This document shows positions 19,479-31,084 of a stretch of 64,000 nucleotides of DNA, piece by piece. This DNA comes from Apoda limacodes (Eukaryota > Arthropoda > Insecta > Lepidoptera > Limacodidae), in the NCBI GenBank assembly GCA_946406115.1, contig OX291550.1, positions 31,782,722 to 31,846,721 on the forward strand, in the 5' to 3' direction. Each line of letters opens with the position of its first letter. Positions within the stretch are counted from its first letter, which is position 1. The notes below the pieces were generated by a model that made no database searches, was not told where the DNA came from, and saw only the letters and a list, made by a program, of their open reading frames with translations. The position numbers and the translations under genes were made by a program.

Positions 19479-21902
19479 ATGTCTACTCAAGTTTTATGCA
19501 AACAGAAACAAAAAAATAAACTTTGTCATACTAAAAATAATATTCCATTGAACCTGGTGCATCAGAATATACAAGGAATGTCTCAGAAAGAACTAGAAAT
19601 TGAATTGTTCATAAACTGCCAAAAGATTGACATTTTATGTATCACTGAACACTGGCTACACAGCCATCAGTTGATGTTCAATTTCACTAATCACCAGGTG
19701 GGAAGTTCGTTCAGCCGAGTAAATGCTATCCATGGTGGCTCTTTAATTTTAGTTAATAAACAGCTAAAGTTTAAGGAACGTAAAGACATTGTGAGCCTCT
19801 CAGTTGAGCGAACTGCCAAGCTGTCCTGTATAGAAGTTGAGCATCTCATTGTTGTGAGTGTATACAAGCCGCCTTGTGCAATTTATAATAATTTTGAATT
19901 AGTTATGGAAGAAGTGCTGAATAAAATCGGCAATTCTAATAAACAAATCATTGTTTGTGGAGACTTCAATATAAACATTTTGGAAAATAGCTCATTAAGC
20001 ACCAGATTGCTTGCCTTATTTCAGTCTTTTAATTTAAATAATTTGTTTTGTGAACCAACTAGAATTGCTGTATCCAGTGCCACTTGCATCGACAATATAT
20101 TTACTGACATAAAACCAATTCAAAAATCAATTATAAGCAATCTAGAGTCAGATCATTGTGGACAGTTAGTGGTTTTAGAAAGAAAGAATAGTATTACTAA
20201 AAAGGAAATTAAATTTATACCAATAACAACTAAATGGGTTGAATCATTTAAATCTAACTTAATGCATAAACTTCCAGATTTGCTTTATAATGGCAACCCA
20301 AATGATATGTACAATACTGTTCTTGACACTATTACTACAGAATATAATAAAATATTTACTGCAAAAAAGAAACTTATTTCCAGTCGCTTTAGTTTTAGTG
20401 AATGGGCTACCCCAGGTATTCATAAAAGTAGGCGTAAACTGTATGAATTATATAAAGAAAAAACATATAATAATAGCCAAATATTTAGGGAATATTTAAA
20501 AAAATACTCAAAAACCTTTGAAAAGGTCTGTCTTGTTGCAAAAGCAATTCACCTCAGACATAAAGTAAAAAATTCAACAAATAAAATAAAAACTACATGG
20601 AACATAATAAATAATGAAACTGGTAAAGCTAGGAATTCTTGTCAGGACTTTGGGTTGATTGTAGATGATGCTAGTTTTAAAACAAATTCTGAGGTAGCAG
20701 TTGCCTTTGAACAGTTTTTTAGGAATATCCCATTCAAAACAACTGAACATCTAAACTCAAGTCCAATCTTAGCAGAAAAATTATTAAAAACTAGTGTTCC
20801 TGAATGTAACGTTCCCTTTGTATTGAAAAACATTAGTCCTACGGATATCATTAATACATTTAAAACATTAGAAATTAAAAACACCACAGACCTTTGGGGA
20901 CTTTCTGTAAAAACTATAAATTCAATTATTCATGTTATAGCACAACCCTTAGCCATTATATTTAATAGTTGTGTTGATAGTGGTGTGTTTCCTGATGAGA
21001 TGAAACTTAGCAAAGTTATACCTCTTTTTAAATCAGGTAGTTCAACAGATCCTAATAATTTTCGGCCTATTTCAATACTACCTATACTCAGTAAAGTTTT
21101 TGAAAAAATCATACTTTGTCAAATGTTAAGCCATTTCTGTATTAATGAGCTACTTAGTAGTAAACAGTTTGGCTTTATGAAAGGCCGTTCCACAACCGAT
21201 GCAGGAGTGGCACTATTAAAAAATATATATAACGCCTGGGAGGATTCGCATGACGCCCTTGGAGTGTTTTGTGATTTATCTAAGGCATTTGACTGTGTTC
21301 AACATGAAAATCTCATCAGGAAGCTACATCACTATGGTATTAGAGGCAAAGCTCTCGACCTTTTGACATCCTATATGAGTAGGAAGAAAATAAGTCAATT
21401 GACCGATGTCGACACTGCAAAAATAGTATATTTTAGCTATTTCCATAGTTTAATGACATATGGTATACTATTATGGGGTAGCGCTGCTGATGTAAATACA
21501 ATATTTTTGTTACAAAAAAGGGCAATTCGTGCTATTTATAAATTAGGATCTAGGATATCTCTGAGGGATAGGTTTAGGGAAGTAAAAATTTTAACTTTAG
21601 TGTCGCAGTACATATATGAAAATCTTTTATATGTACATAAAAATATCAATAGTTTCAGCAAGAAAAGTAACGTTCACAAAGTAAATACTAGAAGTAAAAA
21701 TAAGCTGTTGGTGCATGATACACGTCTACACAAAATAAGTAACTCTTTTATGGGGCAATGTATACACTTTTACAACAAAGTTCCCAATAAAATTCAAAAT
21801 CTATCAATAAGTAAATTTAAATCTTTTATCAAGCAGGTACTTTGTAAAAAGGCATATTACAATATTTCAGACTATGTAAATGATAAAAATCCTTGGGACT
21901 GA
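19479..21902 (+). pseudogene. ORF2 endonuclease-RT of CR1-like element, RT catalytic core deleted in frame
   Basis: 807 codons open without a stop. Endonuclease: NLVHQNIQGM, CITEHWL, SVYKPPC, IVCGDFNINIL, LESDHCGQL. RT fingers: IKNTTDLWGLSVKT, IPLFKSG, NNFRPISILPILSKVFEK, SKQFGFMKGRSTTDA, GVFCDLSKAFDCVQHENL, LLTSYMSRK. Directly after this the frame continues as ISQLTDVDTAKIVYFSYFHS, which belongs to the thumb/connection. The stretch with the GVPQGS and (Y/F)ADD motifs, normally about 130-140 residues, is missing. The protein ends in DYVNDKNPWD. It could bind nucleic acid or cut DNA but cannot copy it. An intron-like loss is an alternative but less likely. Confidence 0.85.
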
Positions 21903-22199
21903 TGATGCTCAATTACAGGATGCATAGGTAAACCAAATTAAAATGGAAATAACATAAAATTGTACGACTAAAAATCTTTTATTTAAAACATTAATTGTAT
22001 TTAAGTTTATTTAAGTGTTTTTAAAAGAGTAACTATCGAGTTTCTTGCCGGATTCTTCTCGGTAGAAATCAACAACATTGTGAACCGGCGGGAAGGTGGG
22101 AGGGTTCAAAAAATAATATTTTATAACTTTGACGATTCAAAAGTGATTGTAAAATCCTTATTTGAATACACCATTTTGACTTTGACTTTGACTTTAGAT
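21903..22199 (+). other. 3' UTR and microsatellite tail of CR1-like element
   Basis: Contains the conserved GAGTTTCTTGCCGGATTCTT near 22038 and GACGATTCAAAAGTG near 22130, and ends in about three TTTGAC units at 22176-22195. Confidence 0.75.
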
Positions 22200-22253
22200 C
22201 AGATTTTTGGAAATTAGTAATTATTTTTACCTTTTTAGTGGATCTTTTTGAAG
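22200..22253. repeat. Right arm of 54-bp inverted repeat
   Basis: Reverse complement of 18491-18544, one mismatch. It is followed by T-rich sequence that mirrors the A/T tract left of 12907. Confidence 0.9.
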
Positions 22254-22719
22254 CTTTTTTTTTGTTAAAAAGTTTTTAGTTTTTTTTTCTTTTTTAGTAA
22301 CGAATTGCTTTTTTTTCTTGTATACTAAAAACATTCATACTCGTAACAAAGTTTTATACTGTTCATCACCATGAAAGGCGTTTCACCAGTTTCAAATTAA
22401 CATTAATTATTTTTTTTTCTCCAAAAGTTTTAGTTTCAAATTCACTTTCATAATATGGGACCACCTGGAAATAAAAAAAAGAAGTCCTCGAATCGGTCCA
22501 GGTGTCTTCGAAAAATCGGGTAACATAGGTACATAAAAAAAAAAGATTCCGACGAATTGTGAACCTCCTCCTTTTTGAAGTCTGTTAAAAAATAAGTGTA
22601 AAAGTAGTAAAAAAAAAGGATACGAGTGATAGATGAATGAAACAAATGATAAATGATATGCATAAATTGCTGCTTAAGTTCCCTTATGATTCGTAGCTAA
22701 ACCTGCTAGTCAGTAAATA
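22254..22719 (-). repeat. Dispersed T-rich repeat of AACCG(A/G)CTTCAAAAAG type
   Basis: T-rich sequence followed by a segment containing GGGACCACCTGGA near 22456 and, read on the minus strand, GACTTCAAAAAGGAGGAGG near 22567-22585. A similar arrangement, with a CCATTATCAGATCCTGACTT block, is at 45836-46075. I take it for a common non-coding lepidopteran repeat; no open frame is seen. Confidence 0.5.
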
Positions 22720-23211
22720 TACTTCAATGTATTACGAACAGATTGCCGCCGAACGTGCGCGGTATCTGTCTGAAAAGATAGCCAATAGCGATAATAAAAG
22801 CGAAGAGATGTGGGTAGTTGTAAAAGACTTAACTACAGCGCAACCGAAAACCAATACCTCTTACCTAGTCTAGACAGATACCGCGCCTACACAAAATAGC
22901 AAATACACAAGGCATACCCTTTTCCGACGGTAAGCGACATTTATGAATGAGCACTTCATCTAAAGTGCCCTGAACGTGCGCCGCCCGTCCGCCGACCCCT
23001 TTGCCGCGTGCGCGTGTATTGCACGTCTGCCAGCCCCACTCTCATTTCGATTAACATATTCTACGCCAACAGAAATTGAACGCATTGTAAGTAAACAAAT
23101 CAAAAGCAAACCCACACAAGACATACCCTGTAATTTGTTACATTCGACTGTTACTGCGTTATCTCCTGTGTTAGCCGTATTATATAACGATTGCATTGAA
23201 AGGGGCATCTG
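22720..23211 (+). pseudogene. RT relic (5' part), CR1/Jockey-like
   Basis: Degenerate coding pieces RYLSEKIANSDNKSEEMW and, further on, STPTEIERIVSKQIKSKPTQ with LSPVLAVLYNDCIERGI, the region just before and at the start of the RT. A stop and an unrelated repeat follow; the rest of the same RT resumes at about 24266. Confidence 0.65.
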
Positions 23212-23212
23212 T

Positions 23213-23931
23213 ATCTACTAGCCTACGATCAATAGTTACGGAGATATAGCGATTTACAGTTTGACAGCTGTCATCTATACATAAAATAAAATGGTAGGAA
23301 AGTCAAAACTGTACATTGAATATTTTTTTAAAAGAATACTTGGGGTGTTATCTACAATCGATACCGAAGCCAGAAATATAATTTTTAGAATTTTTGTCTG
23401 TTTGTCTGTATGTATGTTCGGGATAAACTCAAAAATTACTGCATGGATTTACTTCAAATTTGGCACGAATATTATTAAGAAGTCTAGTCAACATATAGGC
23501 TACATATTATCACGCTACGGGGAACGAGCAGTGAACGTTTATTTTTTCAACGCATTCTGTAACAACGTGTGACCTAACGACGCCTATTTGACTAGCTTCT
23601 TAATTATTAATTATTCTTCTCACACATAGGTTAAATACCTTTTATGTTAAAAAATCGTGTAAAGTCATAACTGAGATGTGTTATAATTTTTCACCATATA
23701 AAAATGTTTCCTATTCGCTAACTAGATGGCGTTAGCATCGAATTAGATCGCGCTATGGTTTTGTTCACAAAAAGTGATGTTATAGTATAGCGTTCACGCA
23801 GACGACGTCGCGGGCAGCAGCTAGTCAGAGATGAAGATCTCAATGAGATCTTTAACTTCTTTTAGAAAACTACTAGACTACGATCAATAGTTACGGATAT
23901 ATAGCGATTTATAGTTTGACAGCTGTCATTC
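23213..23931. repeat. 64-bp direct repeats bounding a 590-bp segment
   Basis: 23213-23276 and 23868-23931 share CTACGATCAATAGTTACGGA and GTTTGACAGCTGTCAT with few differences. They bound a segment containing the Helitron-like 3' end, and the whole block splits the RT relic. Confidence 0.8.
23280..23824 (+). mobile_element. Non-autonomous Helitron-like element, 3' end at 23824
   Basis: Contains the stretch TTTGTCTGTATGTATGTTCG and ends GTCGCGGGCAGCAGCTAG followed by T, the CTRR-type terminus preceded by GC-rich sequence that is common in lepidopteran Helitrons. The 5' TC end could not be fixed. No Rep/helicase coding is present. Confidence 0.55.
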
Positions 23932-24098
23932 GAAATAATTAAAAACAGTACATATTTACATAAAAGTGCGTTAATTAAACTTACACATGATTTTTTTGTA
24001 GGTACAGTAAAAACCTACTATTAAGAACCTACTTAGTTAAGTTGGTTAAAAAGCTTTAATATTCTAATTTACTGCTAAAATTCATTATACTTCTGGTG

Positions 24099-24155
24099 AG
24101 TTGAAAATCTGGCCAGTTGAGAATCTGGCGAGTTGCGAATCAGGCGAGTTGCTCA
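24099..24155 (+). repeat. Short tandem repeat, about 16 bp x 3.5
   Basis: Successive GAGTTG(A/C)(A/G)AATC(T/A)GGC units. Confidence 0.7.
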
Positions 24156-24265
24156 TAAAGGGTCCCGACGGCCTAATAGATAATAAAGTAACGCCAGGTC
24201 ATCAAGTTTTTGTATGGGATTTAAAAAATTATAAAAAAAATTACGAGAATGCAAAAACCAAGTTG

Positions 24266-25363
24266 CAGTCATCTTCTGTGACATGAGTCGCGCTTTCGAG
24301 TTAGCAGATTATAGCGTTCTAGCTGATAAGTTTGAACATTACGGGCTTAGACGCCCTTCTAAATCTTTATTAATGAGCATATTGAGGAATCAACAGTTGT
24401 GATCGGCGGTGGAAAGGAAAGGTCAGACAAGCTTGACATAGAAATTGGAGTGAGCCAGGGAAGTACTTTTGGTAACCTCCAGTTTTTATTGCTAGTTAAT
24501 GACCTGCCCGACGCCATAGAAAACGCTCAGATTCTGATGTATGCTGACGACATATCGGTCATAGTCTCTTCTCCCACTTAGCAACAACTCGAAGATCAAC
24601 TAATAAATTTTATAGATCAATTATCTCAGTGGTTTTCAGTGAACGGGCTGGTTCTCAATATAAATAAAACCAACGTCGTGTACTTCAATCTATCGGGTAC
24701 ACACAACGACTATACACCGCTAATGTTTGACGGATGCGCAGTCGAGCGATCCGATAATGTCAAGTTGCTAGGTTTCCGTATAGACAGCGGTTTGCGCTGA
24801 GATTTGCATGTGGATGCGGTGGCGGCGCGGCGCGACTGGCACGAGCGTGTTTCGCGCTTGAGCGAGTGGCGCGCGCGCTGCGTCGCGACGCCTCGGCTCT
24901 GCGTGCTTGTTACTTCGCATCCGTCCACTCCCACCTCGAATACGGACTTGAGCTGTGGGGTCGCTCTGCTGAAGCCAATCCTATATTTAGGATGCAAAAG
25001 CGAGCTGTGCGTATAGTTGCAGGCGTGCCACACGGAACACCCGCCAAACAACTGTTCATTACACAACACATAATGACACTCAAATGCCAATACTTATATA
25101 ACATCTGAGTATTCATGAAAACAAACATTTCACAATACAGAACACATTCACAACACTCGTAACTCGCACGACTTAGTGACACCAGCACACCGCTTGGCAA
25201 AGTCTGACAAGTGCGTCTATGTTGGCGGACCAGCTATCTATAACAAATTGCCGAAAGTTATCTCTAACAGCGAGTCATTGGGATGTTTTAAGTCTGGTCT
25301 TAAGCGATGGCTGTTAGGTAAAGCCTATTATACCTTTAATGAGTTTATGGCCGACAGGGATTG
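24266..25363 (+). pseudogene. RT relic (3' part), CR1/Jockey-like
   Basis: Frameshifted pieces in the correct order: VIFCDMSRAFELADYSVL, IGVSQGSTFGNLQF, LMYADDISVIVSS (catalytic), WFSVNGLVLNINKT, SVHSHLEYGLELWGRSAEA, FRMQKRAVRIVAGVPHG and a C-terminus GPAIYNKLPKVISNSES with KAYYTFNEFMADRD. The middle (24.8-24.95 kb) is unusually GC-rich. It continues the relic at 22720-23211. Confidence 0.75.
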
Positions 25364-25638
25364 ATTATTTACGGATACCTACCTACTCGATAATTGTGGT
25401 TATATTGTATTTTATTTTTTGACATGTCAACTATAAATAAGACAATTATGTGCTATTTTTTATTTTAACTTGTACCTATGATTAGGTATTTTTCTAACAT
25501 TTTTTTTTATTATTATGATTCTTAATATGAACTATGATTATTTCTATAAAAAGTCTTAAAATTAATACGATTTTTGCTATAATAATTATGTTATACCTAA
25601 ATACTGACTTAATATTATGAATAAATGTCTTATGTCTT
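25364..25638 (+). other. AT-rich 3' UTR of the preceding relic
   Basis: No coding potential; ends in AATAAATGTCTTATGTCTTATG, a short microsatellite-like tail that fits the 3' end of a CR1-like element. Confidence 0.5.
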
Positions 25639-25745
25639 ATGGTGGGCGGTCACCGTAGCCTATGGACGCTTGCAACACCTGGGGCATCACTCGCGTGTTG
25701 CAGACCCTTCAAAAATTCTTTAAAATTCGATTTAAATTAAATAAA
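25639..25745 (-). mobile_element. Jockey-like 3' UTR fragment
   Basis: On the minus strand it matches the 3' UTR of the element ending at 41945 (GCAAGCGTCCATAGGCT, GGTGACCGC). A third copy is at 47881-48080. Confidence 0.75.
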
Positions 25746-25749
25746 TAAT

Positions 25750-26740
25750 ATTGACCACAATATCAATCCCTCACCCCTAGCATAAATAAGAATCAAGATG
25801 ACTTTCTAGTGTTTACCTCAAGTAAACTAACTCAACTAAACTGAACTAACAGTAGATATTCTTGTCCTGACTGAGTGCTGGACAACTGAGTTTAATATTC
25901 CACCTAATATCACCAATTATAATCTCCATTATACTCAAAAGCAATTGAACCAAAATGATGGTGGTGTAATCTACATCAGCCATGAAATTTCATACCTTGT
26001 CAAAAAAGAAAATCTACAGGAGGGCAACTGTCTAACTATAACTGAATAATGACACCACAATAATATGTACGTTTAGACCTCCAAGTTTTAGTAACCCCTA
26101 CTAAATTTATCGACCTGCTTGGTAATTTACTGCAAAACACTCGTAGCCGGAACATTATCATTACTGGAGATCTAAATTTAGATATACCAGGTCATAAATC
26201 AACTCACTCCTCGCACTATTTGACATTACTTGCATATTATGGCCTTATGCCTGGTGTTGATAAGCCTACAAGATACAGTACTTGCCTAGACCATTTTATG
26301 ATTAAAAGTTCAAAATGTTGGCAGTCCTTTATCTTTAATGAACTAACAGACCACTTTCCAATCATACTACTAATTAAAAATCACCTAACTATTCCAAGGA
26401 AATCTGTTCCTATCTTAGAAAAAAATATTGCAGAGTGGTAAAGGAAACCTTAGCAACAGTAAACTGGCAAGAAATCCTTGCACTGAACGACGTGCACGAA
26501 GCCGCAGAATATATGGTCAGTAAATTAAACAATCTGTAAGCACGAATACTACAACGACTAAAGTCCTTAACAGAAAAAAACTCTAAAGCCTTGGATTACA
26601 TCAGTAATTAAATCTATAAAAAAACGCAATAAATTGCAAAAAATGCATAAAAAGCTCGTGATGATAAAATTTTGAAACACAATATCCCAGAATTTGGCAT
26701 GATATAATAAATTAATTAAAACATGCAAAATTCTGGGACT
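25750..26740 (+). pseudogene. Endonuclease relic of a Jockey/CR1-like element
   Basis: Pieces DILVLTECWTTEFNIPP, QNDGGVIYISHEI, IIITGDLNLDIPGHKS and ELTDHFPIILLIKNH in order, with stops and frame changes between them. The RT is absent: the next sequence belongs to an I-group relic. Confidence 0.7.
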
Positions 26741-27114
26741 TGATTAAGAATGTAGGCAACATTACAAAAAATGATCAGTCAGCGAATAGCCTTCTTCAAA
26801 TAAAACCAACAGTTAAAGAGACTGTAGTACGCAATCCTTCCCCTAGAGCTCCTCTTTCCTGTGGGTATGATAGACTAGCCCATCAGCAAATTATTCAAGA
26901 AATACCCTCCCCTCTCCCTAATGGATCAGCTTTACAAAACCGATCTTTTTCAAATACTACCCCAAATGATTCATTGATTGAACTAGTCCTCTCTCTTATA
27001 ACCAACATCATCTCAAAATGGGACGATGCATTACTGAACACCGTGGCTGATAAACTGTATGAACTGCTTAAAATTCCTAGTCAAAGAGACAAAGATTCTG
27101 CAGTGGAATGCTAA
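26741..27114 (+). pseudogene. ORF1 C-terminal fragment (I-group relic)
   Basis: CGYDRLAHQQIIQEIPSPLP corresponds to the GYDREAHNAIIKDYNTPSPS segment near the C-terminus of the ORF1 at 13151-14617. The zinc knuckles are missing. Confidence 0.75.
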
Positions 27115-30100
27115 GAGCAGCCGCCACAAGAAACATGATCTTGTATACTTACTTAATAAGTTCACTCCGGCTGTTGCTGCCATTTCGGAGACATGGTTGG
27201 TTCCTGGATCTTTTTTCAGGATTTCGGGCTATGCATGCCTCAGGGATGACAGAACGGATGGCTGGGGTGGTTTTTGCCTACTAATTAATCGTAACTTTCC
27301 TTCTTCTTAGATTTCACTTCCTCGCCATTCATCAGAATTTAATGTTGTTGCAGCTTGAGTTATAGATATTACATTCGTTTCAATCTACATTCCTCACCCT
27401 AGCCCAACTTATATTCCTGATCTACAACAAATAATTTCCTCCTTGCCACAACCTTTTATTATTCTTGGGGACTGTAATGCCCACCATATCTCATGGGGTT
27501 TACATTTCTGTGACTCATTTTCTGCCCACCTTATAGATCTTTTTGAGAATTACAACATCTGTGTAATTAATGATGGTTCTCCGACTCGACGAGTTTCACC
27601 GACCCAAAACCCTAAATCAGCAGTAGATATTAGTGTTTCTAGTCCTTGCCTAGCTCCCAGTCTAAATTGGGAGGTTCTCCATGAGTCATATGGCAGTGAT
27701 CATTTTCCAATAATTATTACCAAATCTCATTTAGTTTCTCCTTCCCCCTGCCTTAATTCACTTCTTAAATACAAGCTTCAGTATGCAGACTTGCTCCAGT
27801 TTTCATTGTCTATGGAGGTAAATCTAAAGCAAAATAATTTTGATACTTTTAACAATATCGAAGAAGTGTACACAACATAAATCAACTGTCTTATATCTGC
27901 AGCCAACTCCCACATTCCATTAAAAAAAACTCCCAGTAAAAATATATCTTCACCACCATGGTGGGACCCTGAATGCACAGACATGGTAAGACGCCGTAAC
28001 AGGGCTGTAGCTAGAGTTGAATCTAAGGTAGGGCAGCGGTGGTTTCATGCACGGGTACGGCGCAAGTAATTTTTCTATCTTTCATGATTTCACCTACTTG
28101 TGATCGTGAGCAATTAAGCTAGAAGGTAATTGGGTGGGATCGCGGGAAAACAAGAGCAAAATGGTATTAATTTATAGTACGCGAAAACAATTTATATATA
28201 TATTGTACCTTAGTTTATGGTACTTTTGCCCCACAATGCCCCCCTTAGCTACGGCCCTGCGCCGTAAAGATGCAGAACTTCTATATAATAGATTATGGAG
28301 AACTACCTAAACTATTGGCAGGTCTCGGCAAGGGAAAAAAAACTTTTTAGTCAAAAAAAAACGCACTTGGACTACATTTTGTAAGTCCTTGTCCCCTAGG
28401 TCCCCAGCTGCCAATGTATGGAAAAAGATAAAAAAATAATGAAATGATTCTTCCAATTGGTGTAAGAATCTTGCAAATAAGCTATGTCCCCCTTTTGTTC
28501 CATGTGAGAACTGTCTTTCTCAACCCTACCCTTACCTTAGGTCAAATGACACAATGGACGAACCTTTTTCAATGACAGAGTTAAATTGTGTTTTATCAGG
28601 CCTTAAGGATTCAACACCTAGTAACGATGGTATCCCATACTCTTTCATCACCCCTCTCTCAGAATTTAGTAAAGGAGTTTTGTTAAAAAAATTAAATTAT
28701 ATATTTTGTTTTGGTGTTATGCCTGAGATATGGAAATGCCAAATAATCATTCTCATTCTTAAACCTGGATCCGACCCTTCTATAGCATCTTCGTATAGAC
28801 CAATAGCACTATCCTCCTGCTTATGCAAAATAATGGAGCATTTGATTAAGAACCGTCTAGAGTGGTTATGGAATCCAGAGTTCTTGCTAAGTCCCAGTTT
28901 GGTTTCCGTAAAAGTAAGGGTACCATTGACAGCCTTGGCATTTTGACCACAGACATCCGTCTAGCACTATCCGAGGGTTAGCATCTTGTTGGAGTGTTCT
29001 TCGATATAGCTTCCGCCTATGACACTGTCCAACTCCCAATACTCAGGCAGAAAATGCATCAGCTGAGCATTCCAGTGAGGTTGGTTCATTTTATTTCTAA
29101 CCTCTTAATGGATAGAAATATTAAAGTTCGCTTGCATGCTACTTCTCCTCGGAGGACTGTATGGAAGGGTCTTCCCTAAGGATCCGTGTTAAGTCCACTT
29201 TTGTACAGTATCTATACCTATGATCTTGAACATGTTGTCACTTCTTTTTGTAATATACTACAGTATGCTGATGGTTTGGCACTCTATTATTCATCAGCCA
29301 ACATAATAGATTCCTCACGTAACTTAAATTCTGCTTTATCTTATTTAAAAACTTGGCTAGATGACCATGGACTTACCCTTGCTGTTCCAAAAAGTAAAGT
29401 AGCTATTTTCTCCAGTAAAAGATCAAATCCAATAATTGATATTAAAGTTAATGATCAGCTGGTACCAGTAGTTGAGCAAGTTAAATTTATAGGCCTCATA
29501 CTAGACTCAAAACTCACAGGTTTTCTGCGACTGACAAATGCGAGAAAGGAGTTAACATTTTAAGGTCCCTGTCGGGTGTGTGGTGGGGTTCTCACCCCTA
29601 CAGCCAAAAGATATTATATAATGCCATTGTTCGTAGCCACCTTGACTACGTATTCTTCCTTCTGGAACCTTTTTCTTAAGCATCTCTGGATAAAATAGAC
29701 AGAATTCAGTCAAAGAAGTCCTCCCCCTTACGGGTTGAATATGTGGATCCTCCACTGGGATTGCGAAGACAATTTTTATCTGACAGATATTTTTTTTAAA
29801 TTGCCCAATTCTCCTTTCACCCTCTCTCTATCCTTCTACAATCTCTCTCTGATAAGTTACAATCTAGTTCTTACTGGAACCACAAGGAACCCCCTAGTCT
29901 TATAAAAAGCTATAAAAAACTAAACCAACTCCCTCACCCAATTGCTCAGTTTCCTAAACAACTCCTCTATGCCACAGAGTTTGAAGTTTTATTATGTCAC
30001 CCACAAGTAGTTTTAGATCTTGATGTCACTAAGGGCGATCCAGCAGCGAACAACTTATTTACTTCATCCCTTAATAAAAATTATTACAACTGGTAAACCT

Positions 30101-30925
30101 TGTTTACGGATGCCTCCAAACTTTCTGAAAACAGCTGTGTTGGTTCAGCTGTTTGGATTCCTAAATTTAAAATTATACTCAGCTTCAAAAGTCCCCCTCA
30201 GACATCTGTCTTTACAGGGGAGGCTATCGCTCTTTTAGAAGCCGTGTTATATATAAAATCTCACGAACTAAATAAATCAATATTTTATCTAATTCAAAAA
30301 GCTGTCTCCAGGCTCTACTATGCAACCCTTTTAAAGCTAAACTATCATCCCCCATCATTCTTGAGATAAAAAAAGTATTATATGCATGTCAAATCCAAGG
30401 TATTGAGGTGGTTCTTGCCTGGGTTCCTGGTCACAGTGCTGTGGAAGGTAATGAGATGGCTGACCAATGGGCTAAGGATGCTGCTCAAACAGGACTTTCG
30501 ACCCACCACAAAATCTTCTCCCTAGACTTGCAATGCCTTGCAAAAAGACAACTTGCAACAGACTGAAAAACTTTATGGAGACAGTCGAGAGCAACAAAAG
30601 GAAAATATTATGGTTAAATCCAAACATCTATTCCATCAAAACCATGGTTTTTACATTCACGAAACAGTGATAAATCTGTCACTTCTACCATATGTCGTCT
30701 GAGGTTGGACCATGTTTGTACCCCACTTTTCTTAAAAAAACTTAGAATTAAAGACTCCTCTCTTTGTAAATGTGGTTTGGATGAAGGTTAGCTGCCCTAA
30801 ATTCCCAGTTTCTTTGTATGAAATCCTTCCAACCAAAATCCCACGCCCTGTAAATATGCAATTCTTGATTTCCCCTGTAAATACGCCATTTATACATCTC
30901 CTAGCAAAATATATCAAAACATTTA
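27099..30925 (+). pseudogene. ORF2 endonuclease-RT-RNase H relic (I-group)
   Basis: Endonuclease: LQWNAKSSRHKKHDLVY, ISETWLVPGS, FIILGDCNAHHISWG, GSDHFPIII. RT: STPSNDGIPYSFI, SSYRPIALSSCLCK, FFDIASAYDTVQLP, catalytic YADG in place of YADD. RNase H: FTDASKLSENSCVGS, then WVPGHSAVEGNEMADQ. Numerous stops, including a TAA in the GLP-GSVLSP motif, and frameshifts. Like the intact copy it begins near LQWN without a nearby ATG. Confidence 0.8.
28000..28259. mobile_element. hAT-type MITE, 260 bp
   Basis: Terminal inverted repeats CAGGGCTGTAGCT (left) and AGCTACGGCCCTG (right) with one mismatch, flanked by a perfect 8-bp target duplication CGCCGTAA at 27992-27999 and 28260-28267. A CAGGG terminus plus an 8-bp duplication is the hallmark of the hAT superfamily. 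No coding capacity. Removing it rejoins the reading of the I-group relic (VRRRN before it, KDAELLYNRLW after it). Confidence 0.93.
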
Positions 30926-31084
30926 ACATTAAACTGTAGTAGTTAGTTGTTTATGAATATATATTTGTCTCTCCCCTAATATATGCCCTTTTCCAATTGT
31001 TTTGTGTTGTTGTGTGTGTGTGACATGGATCCTTTATTTTAGGTGGTGGCAATTAAAATGGAACCTTAATTTAGAAGAAAACAA

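Larger units (their letters stand above)
18640..22199 (+). mobile_element. CR1-like non-LTR element lying between inverted-repeat arms
   Basis: Order: SGNH-like domain with a coding minisatellite, APE endonuclease, RT with core deletion, 3' UTR, TTTGAC tail. The C-terminal motif DYVNDKNPWD and a 3' UTR with GAGTTTCTTGCCGGATTCTT are shared with CR1-like elements common in Lepidoptera; a second copy of the C-terminus lies at 63.85 kb. The arms at 18491-18544 and 22200-22253 are probably the two halves of an older palindromic MITE into whose centre this element jumped. Confidence 0.7.
26741..31060 (+). mobile_element. Decayed I-group non-LTR element, related to the 12.9-18.5 kb copy
   Basis: The 5' end is lost; it starts in the C-terminal part of ORF1 and runs through endonuclease, RT and RNase H to a non-coding 3' end. 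Many stops and frameshifts. Segment order and sequence follow the intact copy closely enough to show common descent, but it is clearly older. A hAT MITE has inserted at 28000. Confidence 0.83.
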
